NCBI RefSeq assembly: GCF_013390595.1
Contig: NZ_JACAWV010000022.1
Coordinates: 868,001-932,000 of the forward strand
Reading direction: 5' to 3'
Length of the DNA: 64,000 nucleotides
Origin: Rhizobium sp. RM
Lineage (GTDB): Bacteria > Pseudomonadota > Alphaproteobacteria > Rhizobiales > Rhizobiaceae
Shown piece by piece: positions 16,511 through 26,598 of the stretch (positions within the stretch are counted from its first letter, which is position 1; each line of letters opens with the position of its first letter). Made by a program: the position numbers and the translations under genes. The notes under the pieces are model-generated. The model did not search any database. It had not been told where the DNA came from and saw only the letters and a program-made list of their open reading frames with translations.

Positions 16511-18604
16511 TTGTCGAAAAAATCCAATCTGATGACGCGCATTCTGCTTGCAGCGTCCCTTCTTGTCGTCGCCGCTTTTGCGGGTTTTTCGGCCTACATC
16601 GATAGCTTGCAGCGCAAGGTCACGACCAATTCCGTAGCCGAGAACATTGAGTCCTCCGGAAAGCAGGCCTCACAAAGCATCGCGAACTGGCTGAATGGTC
16701 GCATCATGCTGACCGACACGGTCGCCAAGACACTTGGCAAGCTGACCGACGATGGCGCCAAGGTACAGTTCCTGCAAAACGATGTACTGACCGGCCAGTT
16801 CATGTCCACCTACTTCGGTGACGCATCGAGCGGCAAGTTCACCACATGGCCCGCACAGCCACTGCCGGCTGACTACGACCCGCGCAAGCGCCCCTGGTAT
16901 TCGGATGCGGTCAAGGCTGGCAAGCCGGTACTGACCGAACCATACGCCGACGCCTCGACCGGCGGTCTCATCATTACGGCGGCGGTGCCCGTGAACATCA
17001 ACGGTACGCTTGCAGGCGTGACCGGCAGCGACTTCTCGCTCGACACGCTCGTTACGATGATCAAGTCAGTCGACGCCGGCACGGATGGTTATGCCTTCCT
17101 CGTCAGCAAGGATGGCAAAATCCTGATCCACCCGGATGCGAAATTCGTCGGCAAGCCGATGACCGATCTCTTCAAAGTCAATACGCCGGCAATTTCCTCG
17201 GCAATCTCGGAAACCGATATTGACGGCAAGGGCAAGATCACCAGCTTCATTCCTGTTGCCGGTCTGCCGTCTGTCGAATGGTATCTTGGCTTCGTTGTCG
17301 ACTCCGATCTTGCCTATAGCGCGATTGGACAGTTCCGCATTGCGGCCACTGTCGCAACGATCCTGGCCGTTGTCGTCATGATCGGCCTGCTGGCCACCCT
17401 GCTCAGCAGGATCGTCATCCGTCCGGTCACGCAGATGACCGCAGCGATGGAAGGCCTTGCAGCCGGCAACCTCGACGCTGCCATTCCAGGTCAGGAACGA
17501 ACCGATCAGATCGGCTCCATGGCAGCCGCCGTTGCAGTGTTCCGCTCTAACGCCCTTGAACGCCTGCGCCTTGAGGACAATGCCAAGCACACCCGCAATC
17601 TCTCCGAGCAGGAACGCAACGAGCGCGAAAGACTGGCGGCCAAGGACGCACAGGACATTCAGTTCGCAGTCGATGCCCTGGCAACAGGCCTTGCACATCT
17701 GTCGGAAGGCGACCTTAATTACCGCATCCAGACGCCATTCGTAACGCGTATCGACCGTTTGCGCAGCGACTTCAATAACTCCGTCGCCAAGCTGAACGCG
17801 GCGCTGATCACTGTCGGCCAGAATGCCCGCGCCATTGATGCCGGTGCCACTGAGATCCGCCAGTCGGCCGACGATCTGGCGCGGCGCACCGAACAGCAGG
17901 CTGCCTCTGTTGAAGAAACCGCTGCGGCACTGGAAGAAATCACCACCACAGTCAAGGATTCCGCACACCGTGCGGAGGAAGTCGGTCGCCTGGTCGAGCG
18001 CACCCGCAACAATGCCGAACAATCCGGCGTGATCGTCGGCGATGCTGTTCGGGCTATGGAAGGCATCGAAAGCTCGTCGTCGGAAATCTCCAAGATCATT
18101 GGCGTGATCGACGATATCGCCTTCCAGACCAACCTTCTGGCTCTGAATGCCGGCGTTGAAGCCGCACGCGCTGGCGAGGCCGGCAAAGGCTTCGCTGTCG
18201 TGGCTCAGGAAGTCCGCGAACTTGCGCAGCGTTCCGCCAATGCGGCGAAGGAAATCAAGACGCTGATCAACACATCGACATCGCAGGTCCAGTCTGGTGT
18301 CGACCTGGTCGGCAACGCTGGAAAGGCCTTGGAAACGATCGTCCGCGAAGTGCAGGAAATCAACCGGCACATCAACGCGATCGTTACCGCCTCGCGCGAA
18401 CAGTCGACAGGTCTTCAGGAAATCAATACCGCCATCAACACCATCGACCAGGGCACGCAGCAGAATGCCGCCATGGTCGAAGAGCAGACGGCGGCAAGCC
18501 ACGGCCTGGCCACAGAAGCGGCCGCCCTCAATGAGCTGCTGGCACAGTTCAAGCTGGAAGCCGAACGTTACGGCTCCGCCTCCAGCTATGGGCGCGCAGC
18601 GTAA
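16511..18604 (+). CDS. Methyl-accepting chemotaxis protein, Cache sensor
   Basis: The 697-residue receptor has a membrane segment (~10-28), a periplasmic double Cache domain (with [20 protein letters not shown] and the LIITAAVPV strand typical of dCache_1), a second membrane segment (~277-300), a HAMP domain, and a cytoplasmic signalling hairpin ([32 protein letters not shown]). The DPRxRPWY pattern occurs in dCache sensors that bind amino acids or amines, so such a ligand is likely but not shown. There is no C-terminal NWETF-type CheR/CheB tether. I use the TTG at 16511 because AAGGA lies eight bases upstream; the next ATG (16532) lacks a binding site and would shorten the N-terminus by seven residues. 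Confidence 0.9.
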   Translation: MSKKSNLMTRILLAASLLVVAAFAGFSAYIDSLQRKVTTNSVAENIESSGKQASQSIANWLNGRIMLTDTVAKTLGKLTDDGAKVQFLQNDVLTGQFMSTYFGDASSGKFTTWPAQPLPADYDPRKRPWYSDAVKAGKPVLTEPYADASTGGLIITAAVPVNINGTLAGVTGSDFSLDTLVTMIKSVDAGTDGYAFLVSKDGKILIHPDAKFVGKPMTDLFKVNTPAISSAISETDIDGKGKITSFIPVAGLPSVEWYLGFVVDSDLAYSAIGQFRIAATVATILAVVVMIGLLATLLSRIVIRPVTQMTAAMEGLAAGNLDAAIPGQERTDQIGSMAAAVAVFRSNALERLRLEDNAKHTRNLSEQERNERERLAAKDAQDIQFAVDALATGLAHLSEGDLNYRIQTPFVTRIDRLRSDFNNSVAKLNAALITVGQNARAIDAGATEIRQSADDLARRTEQQAASVEETAAALEEITTTVKDSAHRAEEVGRLVERTRNNAEQSGVIVGDAVRAMEGIESSSSEISKIIGVIDDIAFQTNLLALNAGVEAARAGEAGKGFAVVAQEVRELAQRSANAAKEIKTLINTSTSQVQSGVDLVGNAGKALETIVREVQEINRHINAIVTASREQSTGLQEINTAINTIDQGTQQNAAMVEEQTAASHGLATEAAALNELLAQFKLEAERYGSASSYGRAA

Positions 18605-18625
18605 AAAAGACGCATGAGACAAAGG

Positions 18626-18655
18626 AATGGCCGGAGTGATCCGGCCATTTTTATT
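18626..18655 (+). terminator. Terminator of the first chemoreceptor gene
   Basis: AATGGCCGG pairs with CCGGCCATT (18626-18634/18641-18649), followed by TTTATTT. Confidence 0.85.
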
Positions 18656-18734
18656 TCAACTGTGTCGGGAAAACTCTCTTCTGCCCCAAGACTCTCCTGT
18701 AGACAGGAGAGGTAGACGTTGATGGAGGAAACGC

Positions 18735-19214
18735 ATGTTTGAAGTGTTGTGGCGCGGCGTGTTGATGGGGATTGGCGGAACCGTCTTCATGGACATCTGG
18801 GCGATTGTCCTGCACCGATTTTTCGGCCAGCCGGCACCAAACTGGGCACCCGTCGGCCGCTGGTTCTGGCATGTGCCGAAAGGCAGGGTCTTCCATGACA
18901 GCATCGCCAATGCCGCGCCTTATGAACACGAGCTGACGCTCGGCTGGATTTCACACTACGCCGTAGGCATCCTCTACGGCATCATTCTGGCGCTCGTGGT
19001 TCCGGCGTCGTGGTTCGCGAACCCGACTTTCCTCCTGCCCTGGATCGTTGGCATCATAACCGTCGGCGCTGGCTGGTTCCTGCTGCAGCCCGGCCTTGGC
19101 ATCGGCTGGGCAGCCTCGAAAACACCCAATCCTAACAAGGTCCGTTTCCTGAACCTGGTTGCCCACACCATCTTCGCACTCGGCATGTACGTTGTGGCGC
19201 TGTTGATCCGGTAA
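18735..19214 (+). CDS. DUF2938 membrane protein
   Basis: This 159-residue protein has four membrane segments, starts MFEVLWRGVLMGIGGTVFMDIWAIVLHRFFG, and carries the family motifs NWAPVGRWFWH and LGWISHYAVGILYG, with GLGIGWAASKTPNP before the last helix. It matches DUF2938, a family of inner membrane proteins of unknown function. A GGAGG precedes the ATG at suitable distance. It is a single-gene unit with a terminator directly after it. Confidence 0.8.
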   Translation: MFEVLWRGVLMGIGGTVFMDIWAIVLHRFFGQPAPNWAPVGRWFWHVPKGRVFHDSIANAAPYEHELTLGWISHYAVGILYGIILALVVPASWFANPTFLLPWIVGIITVGAGWFLLQPGLGIGWAASKTPNPNKVRFLNLVAHTIFALGMYVVALLIR

Positions 19215-19217
19215 AGA

Positions 19218-19245
19218 AAAGGGGCCGAATGGCCCCTTTCTGTAT
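19218..19245 (+). terminator. Terminator after the DUF2938 gene
   Basis: AAAGGGGCC and GGCCCCTTT form a perfect 9-bp stem around GAAT. It also lies at the end of the converging peptidase gene. Confidence 0.8.
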
Positions 19246-19250
19246 CTTGG

Positions 19251-20168
19251 TCAGATATCGGCCGAGAATGTATCACAATCCTCGACACGACCGTTCTGGA
19301 AACCACGCTTGAACCATTCCGCGCGTTGGGCCGATGTACCGTGGTTGAAGCTGTCCGGTACCACATAACCCTGCGTCTGCTTCTGCAACGTGTCGTCACC
19401 GATCTGGTGAGCGGCATTGAGCGCCTCTTCCAGATCGCCGGTCTCCAGAATGCCCTTCTGCTCGGTGAACTTACCCCAGATACCCGCGTAGCAGTCCGCC
19501 TGAAGTTCAACGCGGACCGACATGCGGTTGGCATCGACCTGGCTCATCGACTGACGGCGACGATTGAATTCCGGCAACACGCCGGTCAGGTTTTGCACAT
19601 GGTGACCAACCTCATGGGCAATCACATACGCCTGCGCAAAGTCGCCGGACGCTCCGAAACGCTGATCGAGTTCCTTGAAGAAACTGGTGTCGAGATAGAC
19701 CTTGCGGTCCGTCGGGCAATAGAATGGCCCGCTTGCTGCCGATGCATAACCGCAAGCCGACGACACCTGCCCAGAAAAGAGCACCAGTGTTGGCTTCTCG
19801 TAGGTTTCACCGGCAGACTGGAAAATACCGCTCCAGGTGTCCTCGGTTTCGGCAAGAACCGTCCGAACGAACGCGGTCGTGTCATCGGACGACTGGCCCT
19901 GCGGCCGCGTACCGGTCTGTTGCGTCGTACTGCCGCCATCAAGAGAAACATCACCGCCTGAAAGCAGCGTCAGCGGGTTGATGCCAAGCACCCAGCTTAT
20001 CAGCAGAATAAGCAGAATACCGCCGATCCCGATACCGCCACCGCGCCGGCCAACCGGCACGCGCAATCCACCTCGCCCAAACGGATCGCCACCCGATGAA
20101 CCCGACCCAGCCGACATTCCGCGCCTGTCTTCAATATTGTCTGACTGGCGGCGCCCTCTCCATTCCAT
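19251..20168 (-). CDS. Neutral zinc metallopeptidase, YpfJ family
   Basis: The 305-residue protein has a Gly/Arg-rich N-terminus, one membrane segment (GIGIGGILLILLISWVLG, ~46-62), and an extracytoplasmic zinc peptidase domain with the zincin motif HEVGHH (in QAYVIAHEVGHHVQNLTG) and the later conserved ELQADCYAGIWG in which the third ligand is expected. Preceding family motifs FYCPTDRKVYLDTSFFKEL and TLVLFSGQVSSACGYA are present. It corresponds to the putative_zinc_metallopeptidase (YpfJ/KPN_02809) family, whose substrate is unknown. GGGAGA precedes the ATG. Likely anchored in the inner membrane facing the periplasm. Confidence 0.87.
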   Translation of the reverse strand: MEWRGRRQSDNIEDRRGMSAGSGSSGGDPFGRGGLRVPVGRRGGGIGIGGILLILLISWVLGINPLTLLSGGDVSLDGGSTTQQTGTRPQGQSSDDTTAFVRTVLAETEDTWSGIFQSAGETYEKPTLVLFSGQVSSACGYASAASGPFYCPTDRKVYLDTSFFKELDQRFGASGDFAQAYVIAHEVGHHVQNLTGVLPEFNRRRQSMSQVDANRMSVRVELQADCYAGIWGKFTEQKGILETGDLEEALNAAHQIGDDTLQKQTQGYVVPDSFNHGTSAQRAEWFKRGFQNGRVEDCDTFSADI

Positions 20169-20340
20169 GCTTTTCTCCCGGCGAAGACCGCCTCAATAAC
20201 CGCTGAACAACGATACTATAACGCATCTTGTTCCCGAAGACAGCAGAGGAGACGGTGTCTTGCGTCATATCGCGTGGGGACGCTGGTACCAGACGGCAAA
20301 ACAGAAAAACGCGAAGATGATGACGACAGGAAGCAAGGAC

Positions 20341-20739
20341 ATGAAATCCACTGGACCTGAACCAAAAACGGCAGCGTGCATTATACGCCCCGGGACGAAT
20401 GTGAAAGCTCCCGCCACCACGATATACACTCTGCATGATGCGCAAAATAGAGCCGAATTGCTACGGTTATCAGTCCAGGATCACTATACGGATGTTGTAA
20501 CCACGCGCGGGCATCAACTCGTTCTTCTGCCTTTTGCAGATGCGCTGCGCGAAGTGGGCAATGCGAAGGGATTGCAGGTTCACCGATCTCACTGGATTTC
20601 AGATGCGGATGTGATGTCGCTGAAAAAACAGGCCGGACGCCTTTTCATCGTGACCCGGGACGGTTCGGAAATACCCGTCAGTCGGTCCTACAGCGCCCAG
20701 GCGCTGGCGCGCTACGCAGACCGTGTACCGATATATTAA
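20341..20739 (+). CDS. Stand-alone LytTR DNA-binding protein
   Basis: The C-terminal ~95 residues match a LytTR domain: LRLSVQDHYTDVVTTRGHQLVLLPFADALREV, then GLQVHRSHWISDADV and LFIVTRDGSEIPVSRSYS. LytTR domains bind DNA with beta-strands and usually sit behind a receiver or a membrane domain. Here about 35 polar residues precede it and no membrane segment or receiver is seen. I choose the ATG at 20341 because AGGA lies nine bases upstream; the frame is open further to 20260. Codon pattern in the domain looks normal. It lies between divergent peptidase and carB, and its targets are unknown. Confidence 0.7.
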   Translation: MKSTGPEPKTAACIIRPGTNVKAPATTIYTLHDAQNRAELLRLSVQDHYTDVVTTRGHQLVLLPFADALREVGNAKGLQVHRSHWISDADVMSLKKQAGRLFIVTRDGSEIPVSRSYSAQALARYADRVPIY

Positions 20740-20894
20740 GAGTTTCTGTCGATTCCGGAATTTATGGGGTTCCGTTCTCAAAAACATTTGCCTATAAGCC
20801 GCTTCTAGCCTGAAAACATTTGAAGTTGCGCGCCCGGCCGGTGAAATCTCACCATGGCCGATTTTTGCGCAACAAAAAAACGGAACGAGAGCCC
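20740..20894 (+). promoter_or_regulatory. carB leader region
   Basis: These 155 bases precede carB and probably contain its promoter. The open frame continues upstream of the carB ATG, but GGAACGAGAG directly before 20895 and family alignment favour that ATG. A CGGAACGAG block also precedes carA (around 13532), a shared ribosome-binding context. Confidence 0.35.
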
Positions 20895-23800
20895 ATGCCG
20901 AAGCGCCAAGATATCAAGTCCATTCTTATCATCGGCGCTGGACCGATTGTTATCGGTCAGGCATGTGAATTCGACTATTCCGGCACGCAGGCCTGTAAGG
21001 CTCTGAAGGAGGAAGGCTACCGCGTCATCCTCGTCAACTCCAACCCGGCAACGATCATGACCGACCCGGGTCTTGCTGACGCAACCTATGTCGAGCCGAT
21101 CACACCGGAAGTCGTGGCGAAGATCATTGCCAAGGAGCGCCCGGACGCGCTTCTGCCAACGATGGGCGGCCAGACGGCTCTCAACACTGCCCTCTCCCTG
21201 AAGCGCATGGGCGTTCTCGACCGCTACAACGTCGAAATGATCGGCGCCAAGCCGGAAGCCATCGATATGGCTGAAGACCGCGCTCTGTTCCGCGAGGCCA
21301 TGGCGAGAATTGGCCTTGAAACCCCGCGCTCGATGCTGGCCAATGCCACCGAGATCAAGGACGCCGACCGCAAAAAGCATGAAGCAGCCCGTTCGGAACT
21401 GAAAGCCAAGCTTTCCGGCACGGACCTGGACAAGGCGCTTGACGACCTTGAAAACCAGTGGAACCTCGGCGAAACCGATCGCAAGCAGCGTTACATGGCA
21501 CACGCCATGGCAATTGCAGCACAGGCGATCGACCACGTCGGTCTGCCGGCCATCATCCGCCCGTCCTTCACGCTTGGCGGCACCGGCGGCGGCATTGCCT
21601 ACAACCGCTCGGAATTCTTCGACATCGTTTCCGGCGGTCTCGACGCATCGCCCACCACCGAAGTTCTGGTCGAAGAATCGGTTCTCGGCTGGAAGGAATA
21701 TGAAATGGAAGTGGTCCGCGACAAGGCGGACAACTGCATCATCATCTGCTCGATCGAAAACATCGACCCGATGGGTGTCCACACCGGCGACTCCATCACG
21801 GTAGCTCCTGCCCTCACGTTGACGGACAAGGAATACCAGATCATGCGTAACGCCTCGATTGCGGTGCTGCGCGAGATTGGCGTTGAAACCGGCGGATCGA
21901 ACGTCCAGTTCGCCGTCAACCCGAAGGACGGCCGCCTGGTCGTCATCGAAATGAACCCGCGCGTGTCGCGCTCCTCGGCTCTCGCCTCCAAGGCAACCGG
22001 CTTCCCGATTGCCAAGATCGCTGCGAAGCTGGCCATTGGCTACACGCTGGACGAACTCGAAAACGACATCACCGGTGGTGCAACCCCTGCTTCGTTCGAA
22101 CCGTCCATTGACTACGTGGTCACCAAGATCCCGCGTTTCGCCTTCGAAAAGTTCCCTGGCGCCTCTCCGATCCTGACCACCGCCATGAAGTCGGTCGGTG
22201 AAGTCATGGCAATCGGCCGTACCTTCGCAGAATCGCTGCAGAAGGCACTGCGCGGTATGGAAACCGGCCTGACCGGTCTCGATGAGATCGAAATCCCCGG
22301 CTACGAAGAAGGCGAAGGCTCCAAGAACGCCATTCGCGCGGCCATCGGCACACCGACCCCGGATCGCCTGCGCATGGTCGCTCAGGCACTGCGCATGGGC
22401 ATGACCGAAGAGGAAGTGCACGAGAACTCCAAGATCGATCCGTGGTTCATCGCCCAGTTCAAGGCAATCGTCGACACGGAAGCGCGTATTCGCGAACATG
22501 GCCTGCCGACCGACGCAGAAAACCTGCGTATGCTGAAGGCCATGGGCTTCTCCGATGCCCGCCTGGCAAGCCTGACCAGCAAGCGCCCGAAGGAAGTTGC
22601 CGAACTGCGCAACAGCCTGAACGTCCGCCCGGTCTTCAAGCGCATCGACACCTGCGCTGCCGAGTTTGCCTCGCCGACCGCCTACATGTATTCGACCTAC
22701 GAAACGCCGTTCGTCGGCGCGTTGCGCTCGGAAGCTCAGGTTTCGGATCGCAAGAAAGTCGTGATCCTCGGTGGTGGTCCGAACCGTATCGGCCAGGGCA
22801 TCGAGTTCGACTATTGCTGCTGCCATGCTGCCTTCGCCCTGAAGGACGCAGGCTTCGAAGCCATCATGATCAACTGCAACCCGGAAACGGTCTCGACGGA
22901 CTACGACACCTCCGACCGTCTGTATTTCGAGCCGCTGACTGCGGAAGACGTCATCGAAATCATGCGCGCCGAACAGGAAAAGGGTGAACTCGTTGGCGTG
23001 ATCGTTCAGTTCGGTGGCCAGACGCCACTGAAACTGGCCGAGGCACTCGAGAAGAACGGTATCCCGATCCTCGGCACCGCGCCCGACATGATCGACCTCG
23101 CCGAAGACCGCGACCGCTTCCAGAAGCTGCTGATGAAGCTGGACCTCGCCCAGCCGAACAACGGCATTGCTTACTCGGTTGAGCAGGCTCGCCTCGTTGC
23201 TTCCGAAATCGGCTTCCCGCTGGTGGTTCGCCCATCCTACGTTCTCGGTGGCCGCGCCATGCAGATCATTCATTCGGAAGGCCAGCTCCAGACCTACCTG
23301 CTGGATACGGTTCCGGGCCTCGTTCCGGAAGATATCAAGCAGCGCTACCCGAACGACAAGACCGGCCAGATCAACACCCTGCTTGGCAAGAACCCGCTGC
23401 TGTTCGATAGCTACCTGACGAACGCTGTTGAAGTTGACGTCGACGCACTGTGCGATGGCGAAAGCGTCTTCGTATCCGGCATCATGGAACACATCGAAGA
23501 AGCCGGCATCCATTCCGGTGACTCCGCCTGCTCGCTTCCGGTTCGCTCTCTGTCGAAGGAGATTGTGGACGAACTGGAGCGCCAGACGACAGCTCTTGCC
23601 AAGGCATTGAATGTCGGCGGCCTGATGAACGTTCAGTACGCCATCAAGGACGGCACGATCTACGTCCTGGAGGTCAACCCGCGCGCCTCGCGTACGGTGC
23701 CTTTCGTCGCCAAGACCATCGGCGCACCGATCGCCAAGATCGCCGCCCGCGTCATGGCTGGTGAAAAGCTCGATCCGGCGATTGCTGCTTATGGCGAAAA

Positions 23801-24380
23801 GCCAGATCCGCGCAACCTGAAGCATATTGCCGTCAAGGAGGCCGTATTCCCGTTCGCGCGCTTCCCCGGCGTCGATATCCTACTTGGACCGGAAATGCGC
23901 TCCACGGGTGAAGTTATCGGTCTCGACACCGACTTCGCACTGGCATTCGCGAAGAGCCAGCTCGGTGCAGGCGTCGACCTGCCACGTTCTGGTGCAGTGT
24001 TCGTATCGGTGCGTGACGAGGACAAGGAACGCGTTCTGCCGGCGATCCGCATTCTCGTTGAGATCGGCTTCAAGGTTCTGGCGACCGGCGGCACGCAACG
24101 CTTCCTCGCCGAGCAGGGCATCAATGCCGAGAAGATCAACAAGGTGCAGGAAGGCCGTCCGCATATCGAGGACGCCATCCGTAACCGTCAGGTTCAGCTC
24201 GTCATCAACACCACCGACAGCAACAAGGCGATCTCCGACTCCAAGTCGCTGCGTCGCGCCACGCTGATGCAGAAGGTGCCCTACTACACCACCATGGCTG
24301 GCGCCGAAGCCGCCGCACTGGCGATCAAGGCTCTCAAGGCCGGCAATCTGGAAGTGAAGCCGCTGCAAAGCTACTTCTGA
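20895..24380 (+). CDS. carB: Carbamoyl-phosphate synthase large subunit
   Basis: CarB (1161 residues) makes carbamoyl phosphate from bicarbonate, ammonia supplied by CarA and two ATP. The sequence shows two homologous ATP-grasp halves. The first begins [20 protein letters not shown], with [20 protein letters not shown] linker regions, and the second begins [21 protein letters not shown] near residue 620. Conserved catalytic strings [21 protein letters not shown] and [19 protein letters not shown] are both present. The C-terminal ~140 residues form the MGS-like allosteric domain that binds UMP and ornithine in enterics. It is longer than E. coli CarB by a lysine/glutamate-rich insert near residues 150-190, as seen in rhizobia. 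Separated from carA by about 6 kb. Confidence 0.97.
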   Translation: MPKRQDIKSILIIGAGPIVIGQACEFDYSGTQACKALKEEGYRVILVNSNPATIMTDPGLADATYVEPITPEVVAKIIAKERPDALLPTMGGQTALNTALSLKRMGVLDRYNVEMIGAKPEAIDMAEDRALFREAMARIGLETPRSMLANATEIKDADRKKHEAARSELKAKLSGTDLDKALDDLENQWNLGETDRKQRYMAHAMAIAAQAIDHVGLPAIIRPSFTLGGTGGGIAYNRSEFFDIVSGGLDASPTTEVLVEESVLGWKEYEMEVVRDKADNCIIICSIENIDPMGVHTGDSITVAPALTLTDKEYQIMRNASIAVLREIGVETGGSNVQFAVNPKDGRLVVIEMNPRVSRSSALASKATGFPIAKIAAKLAIGYTLDELENDITGGATPASFEPSIDYVVTKIPRFAFEKFPGASPILTTAMKSVGEVMAIGRTFAESLQKALRGMETGLTGLDEIEIPGYEEGEGSKNAIRAAIGTPTPDRLRMVAQALRMGMTEEEVHENSKIDPWFIAQFKAIVDTEARIREHGLPTDAENLRMLKAMGFSDARLASLTSKRPKEVAELRNSLNVRPVFKRIDTCAAEFASPTAYMYSTYETPFVGALRSEAQVSDRKKVVILGGGPNRIGQGIEFDYCCCHAAFALKDAGFEAIMINCNPETVSTDYDTSDRLYFEPLTAEDVIEIMRAEQEKGELVGVIVQFGGQTPLKLAEALEKNGIPILGTAPDMIDLAEDRDRFQKLLMKLDLAQPNNGIAYSVEQARLVASEIGFPLVVRPSYVLGGRAMQIIHSEGQLQTYLLDTVPGLVPEDIKQRYPNDKTGQINTLLGKNPLLFDSYLTNAVEVDVDALCDGESVFVSGIMEHIEEAGIHSGDSACSLPVRSLSKEIVDELERQTTALAKALNVGGLMNVQYAIKDGTIYVLEVNPRASRTVPFVAKTIGAPIAKIAARVMAGEKLDPAIAAYGEKPDPRNLKHIAVKEAVFPFARFPGVDILLGPEMRSTGEVIGLDTDFALAFAKSQLGAGVDLPRSGAVFVSVRDEDKERVLPAIRILVEIGFKVLATGGTQRFLAEQGINAEKINKVQEGRPHIEDAIRNRQVQLVINTTDSNKAISDSKSLRRATLMQKVPYYTTMAGAEAAALAIKALKAGNLEVKPLQSYF

Positions 24381-24397
24381 GCGACTGTGATATAAGA

Positions 24398-24432
24398 AAC
24401 CGGCCAGCAGCAATGTTGGCCGGTTTTGTTTT
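24398..24432 (+). terminator. Terminator of carB
   Basis: AAACCGGCCA and TGGCCGGTTT pair around a short loop, followed by TGTTTTG. Confidence 0.8.
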
Positions 24433-24492
24433 GTCCAGAGTTTGCCGATCGGCTCGGCAAAACAATGGAAGCCCTGATGGATGGAGGCGTAT

Positions 24493-24927
24493 ATGACGGA
24501 CAAAATGGAAGTTCTGAACGAGCGGCTGTTTGACGTCGATCGCGAAACGCTGTTTCGGGCTTTCTCGGAGCCCGAACTGTTGGCGCAATGGTGGGGGCCA
24601 CATGGCTTCACCAACACGATTGGCGCCTTCGATTTCAGGCCCGGAGGCACGTGGCAGATCACCATGACGGCGTCCAATGGCACCGATTTCCACAACACTT
24701 CCACGTTTCAGGAGATCACGGCACCGGCACGCATCGTCTTCCTGCATCACGAGCCGATGCACGTTTACACGATGGAAATCGACTTTATGGAACAGGAAGA
24801 CGGCACATTGCTGAACTGGCGAATGCTGTTTGACGCGACAGATGAAAACCTGGAAATCAAAAAGTTTATCGCTGCTGCCAACGAGCAGAACTTCGACCGA
24901 TTGGATGAGGTTGTCCTGCAGCGATAA
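24493..24927 (+). CDS. SRPBCC (AHSA1-like) domain protein
   Basis: This 144-residue protein has the START/Bet v 1-like fold of the AHSA1 (Activator of Hsp90 ATPase homologue) group: RLFDVDRETLFRAFSEPELLAQWWGPHGF at the N-terminus, FDFRPGGTW in the middle and a C-terminal amphipathic helix. Such proteins bind hydrophobic ligands; the substrate is not known. I choose the ATG at 24493 because GGAGG lies five bases upstream, leaving out four residues of the longer frame. It follows carB after a terminator and precedes the MFS gene. Function is not otherwise assigned. Confidence 0.75.
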   Translation: MTDKMEVLNERLFDVDRETLFRAFSEPELLAQWWGPHGFTNTIGAFDFRPGGTWQITMTASNGTDFHNTSTFQEITAPARIVFLHHEPMHVYTMEIDFMEQEDGTLLNWRMLFDATDENLEIKKFIAAANEQNFDRLDEVVLQR

Positions 24928-25051
24928 CAATGTAAAGCGCACCACATCACCGGCGCGTCGACCAATGCCGTTGTCGTTCAGGCATCTATTTTGACCTTTG
25001 CTCGTTTTCGCAGTTTCAATGAACTCTTCGTGCGCACGGGAAGGCCAGAGG

Positions 25052-26575
25052 ATGGAAGCGACACTGGAAGAAGAGCTGGCAGGAAGACGCGAATGGATCG
25101 GTCTCTTTGTGCTGTCTATCGCCTGCCTGATCTATTCGATGGACCTGTCGGTACTGTTTCTTGCGATCCCAGCAATCGTCGCTGATCTCGACCCATCCGC
25201 GTCAGAGCTTCTGTGGATCAACGACATTTACGGCTTCATGGTCGCCGGGTTTCTCGTGACCATGGGCACGCTGGGTGACCGTATCGGCCGCCGTCGCGTC
25301 CTGTTGATCGGCGCCTTCGCCTTTGGCATCGCGTCTGCACTCGCCGCGTTTTCTTCCACATCTCAGCAGCTCATCATTTCGCGGGCACTTCTCGGTATCG
25401 CCGGCGCGACGATTGCGCCTTCCACGCTCTCGCTTATCGTCAACATGTTCAGGAGTGAGGCCGAACGCAACCGTGCCATCGGTATCTGGGGCACCGCCTT
25501 CGCGCTTGGGGGCGTGATCGGCCCGCTGATTGGCGGCTTCCTGCTGCAATATTTTCACTGGGGCGCTGTGTTCCTTATCAATATTCCGATTATGTTGGCG
25601 CTTCTCGCCGTCGCCCCGTTCCTGTTGCCGGAATACAAAAACAGCGAGGGTGCATCGATCGACCTCCTGAGCGTCGTTCTTTCACTTGCAACGGTTCTGC
25701 CGGTCATTTACGGCTTCAAACATATGGCAGCTTATGGGTTTCAAGCAGATCAGTTGCTCGCCATCGTGATTGGCCTCTGCTTCGGCACCGTCTTCCTGCG
25801 GCGGCAAAAACGGCTTGAGCATCCGCTGATAGACCTGCAGCTCTTTCGCATTCCGGCTTTCAACGCCTCTCTGGTCGTTAATCTCGCTGGCGTTTTTTTC
25901 GTCTTCGGCGTCTTTCTCTACCAGAACCTCTATTTGCAGCTTGTCCTCGATTTGACACCGCTTTCCGCAGCCATCTGGTCACTGCCCTCTGCGCTGGTTT
26001 TCACCATCATGTCGCTGCAAGCCTACCGGTTCACCAATAGGCTTGGTGCGGTCAATACTGTGCTGATCGGCCTTGTCATCAACGCCTTGGGCACGGCCGT
26101 CATGGCCATTGCCGCATATAGCCAGTCGATTTACGGCATTCTTGGCGCCAGTACGCTGATCGGCCTTGGTTTCGTCCCGGTCATTCTCACCACAACAGGG
26201 CTTATCGTCGGAACCGCCCCACCTGAACGGGCGGGTTCCGCATCAGCAATCTCCGAAACCAGTGCGGAATTCGGCGGTGCCTTGGGGGTGGCGCTGCTCG
26301 GCAGCCTCGGCACCGTTATTTATCGTATGTCCCTGAGCAACACCGATCTGTCGAGCCTGAGCGAAGATCAGGCCACTGCGGTCTCATCCACGCTCGCGGG
26401 TGCGGTGGAGACCGCAAAGGCAATGGGAGTGACTGGTCAGCAAGCCTGGTTGGATATTGCCCGAAACGGCTTTTCTCTTGGTTTCGCGGCCTGCTGCCTA
26501 TTGGCATCGGTCACATTGTTGCTTCTTGCCGCGATTGCCAGAAAGATCTACGCCAAGGCACACATCGAAGAGTGA
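25052..26575 (+). CDS. MFS drug:H+ antiporter, DHA2 family (14 TM)
   Basis: The 507-residue protein has about fourteen membrane segments, and the MFS motif A (GDRIGRRRVL) between segments 2 and 3. The opening MDLSVLFLAIPAIVADLDPSASELLWINDIYGF and the antiporter motif C-like stretch (WGTAFALGGVIGPLIGGFLL) place it with SmvA/QacA-type DHA2 exporters, which expel cationic or quaternary ammonium compounds. Substrate is inferred from the family only. I start at 25052, with AAGG upstream; the preceding 18 residues of the open frame lack a signal of translation. No regulator gene is adjacent on the sense side. Confidence 0.9.
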   Translation: MEATLEEELAGRREWIGLFVLSIACLIYSMDLSVLFLAIPAIVADLDPSASELLWINDIYGFMVAGFLVTMGTLGDRIGRRRVLLIGAFAFGIASALAAFSSTSQQLIISRALLGIAGATIAPSTLSLIVNMFRSEAERNRAIGIWGTAFALGGVIGPLIGGFLLQYFHWGAVFLINIPIMLALLAVAPFLLPEYKNSEGASIDLLSVVLSLATVLPVIYGFKHMAAYGFQADQLLAIVIGLCFGTVFLRRQKRLEHPLIDLQLFRIPAFNASLVVNLAGVFFVFGVFLYQNLYLQLVLDLTPLSAAIWSLPSALVFTIMSLQAYRFTNRLGAVNTVLIGLVINALGTAVMAIAAYSQSIYGILGASTLIGLGFVPVILTTTGLIVGTAPPERAGSASAISETSAEFGGALGVALLGSLGTVIYRMSLSNTDLSSLSEDQATAVSSTLAGAVETAKAMGVTGQQAWLDIARNGFSLGFAACCLLASVTLLLLAAIARKIYAKAHIEE

Positions 26576-26598
26576 CGAAGTGAAACAGCACAGAACAA

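Noticed and set aside
20805-23825. 1006-codon frame antisense to carB
   Set aside because: Complement of the well-conserved carB; composition is typical of a shadow frame.
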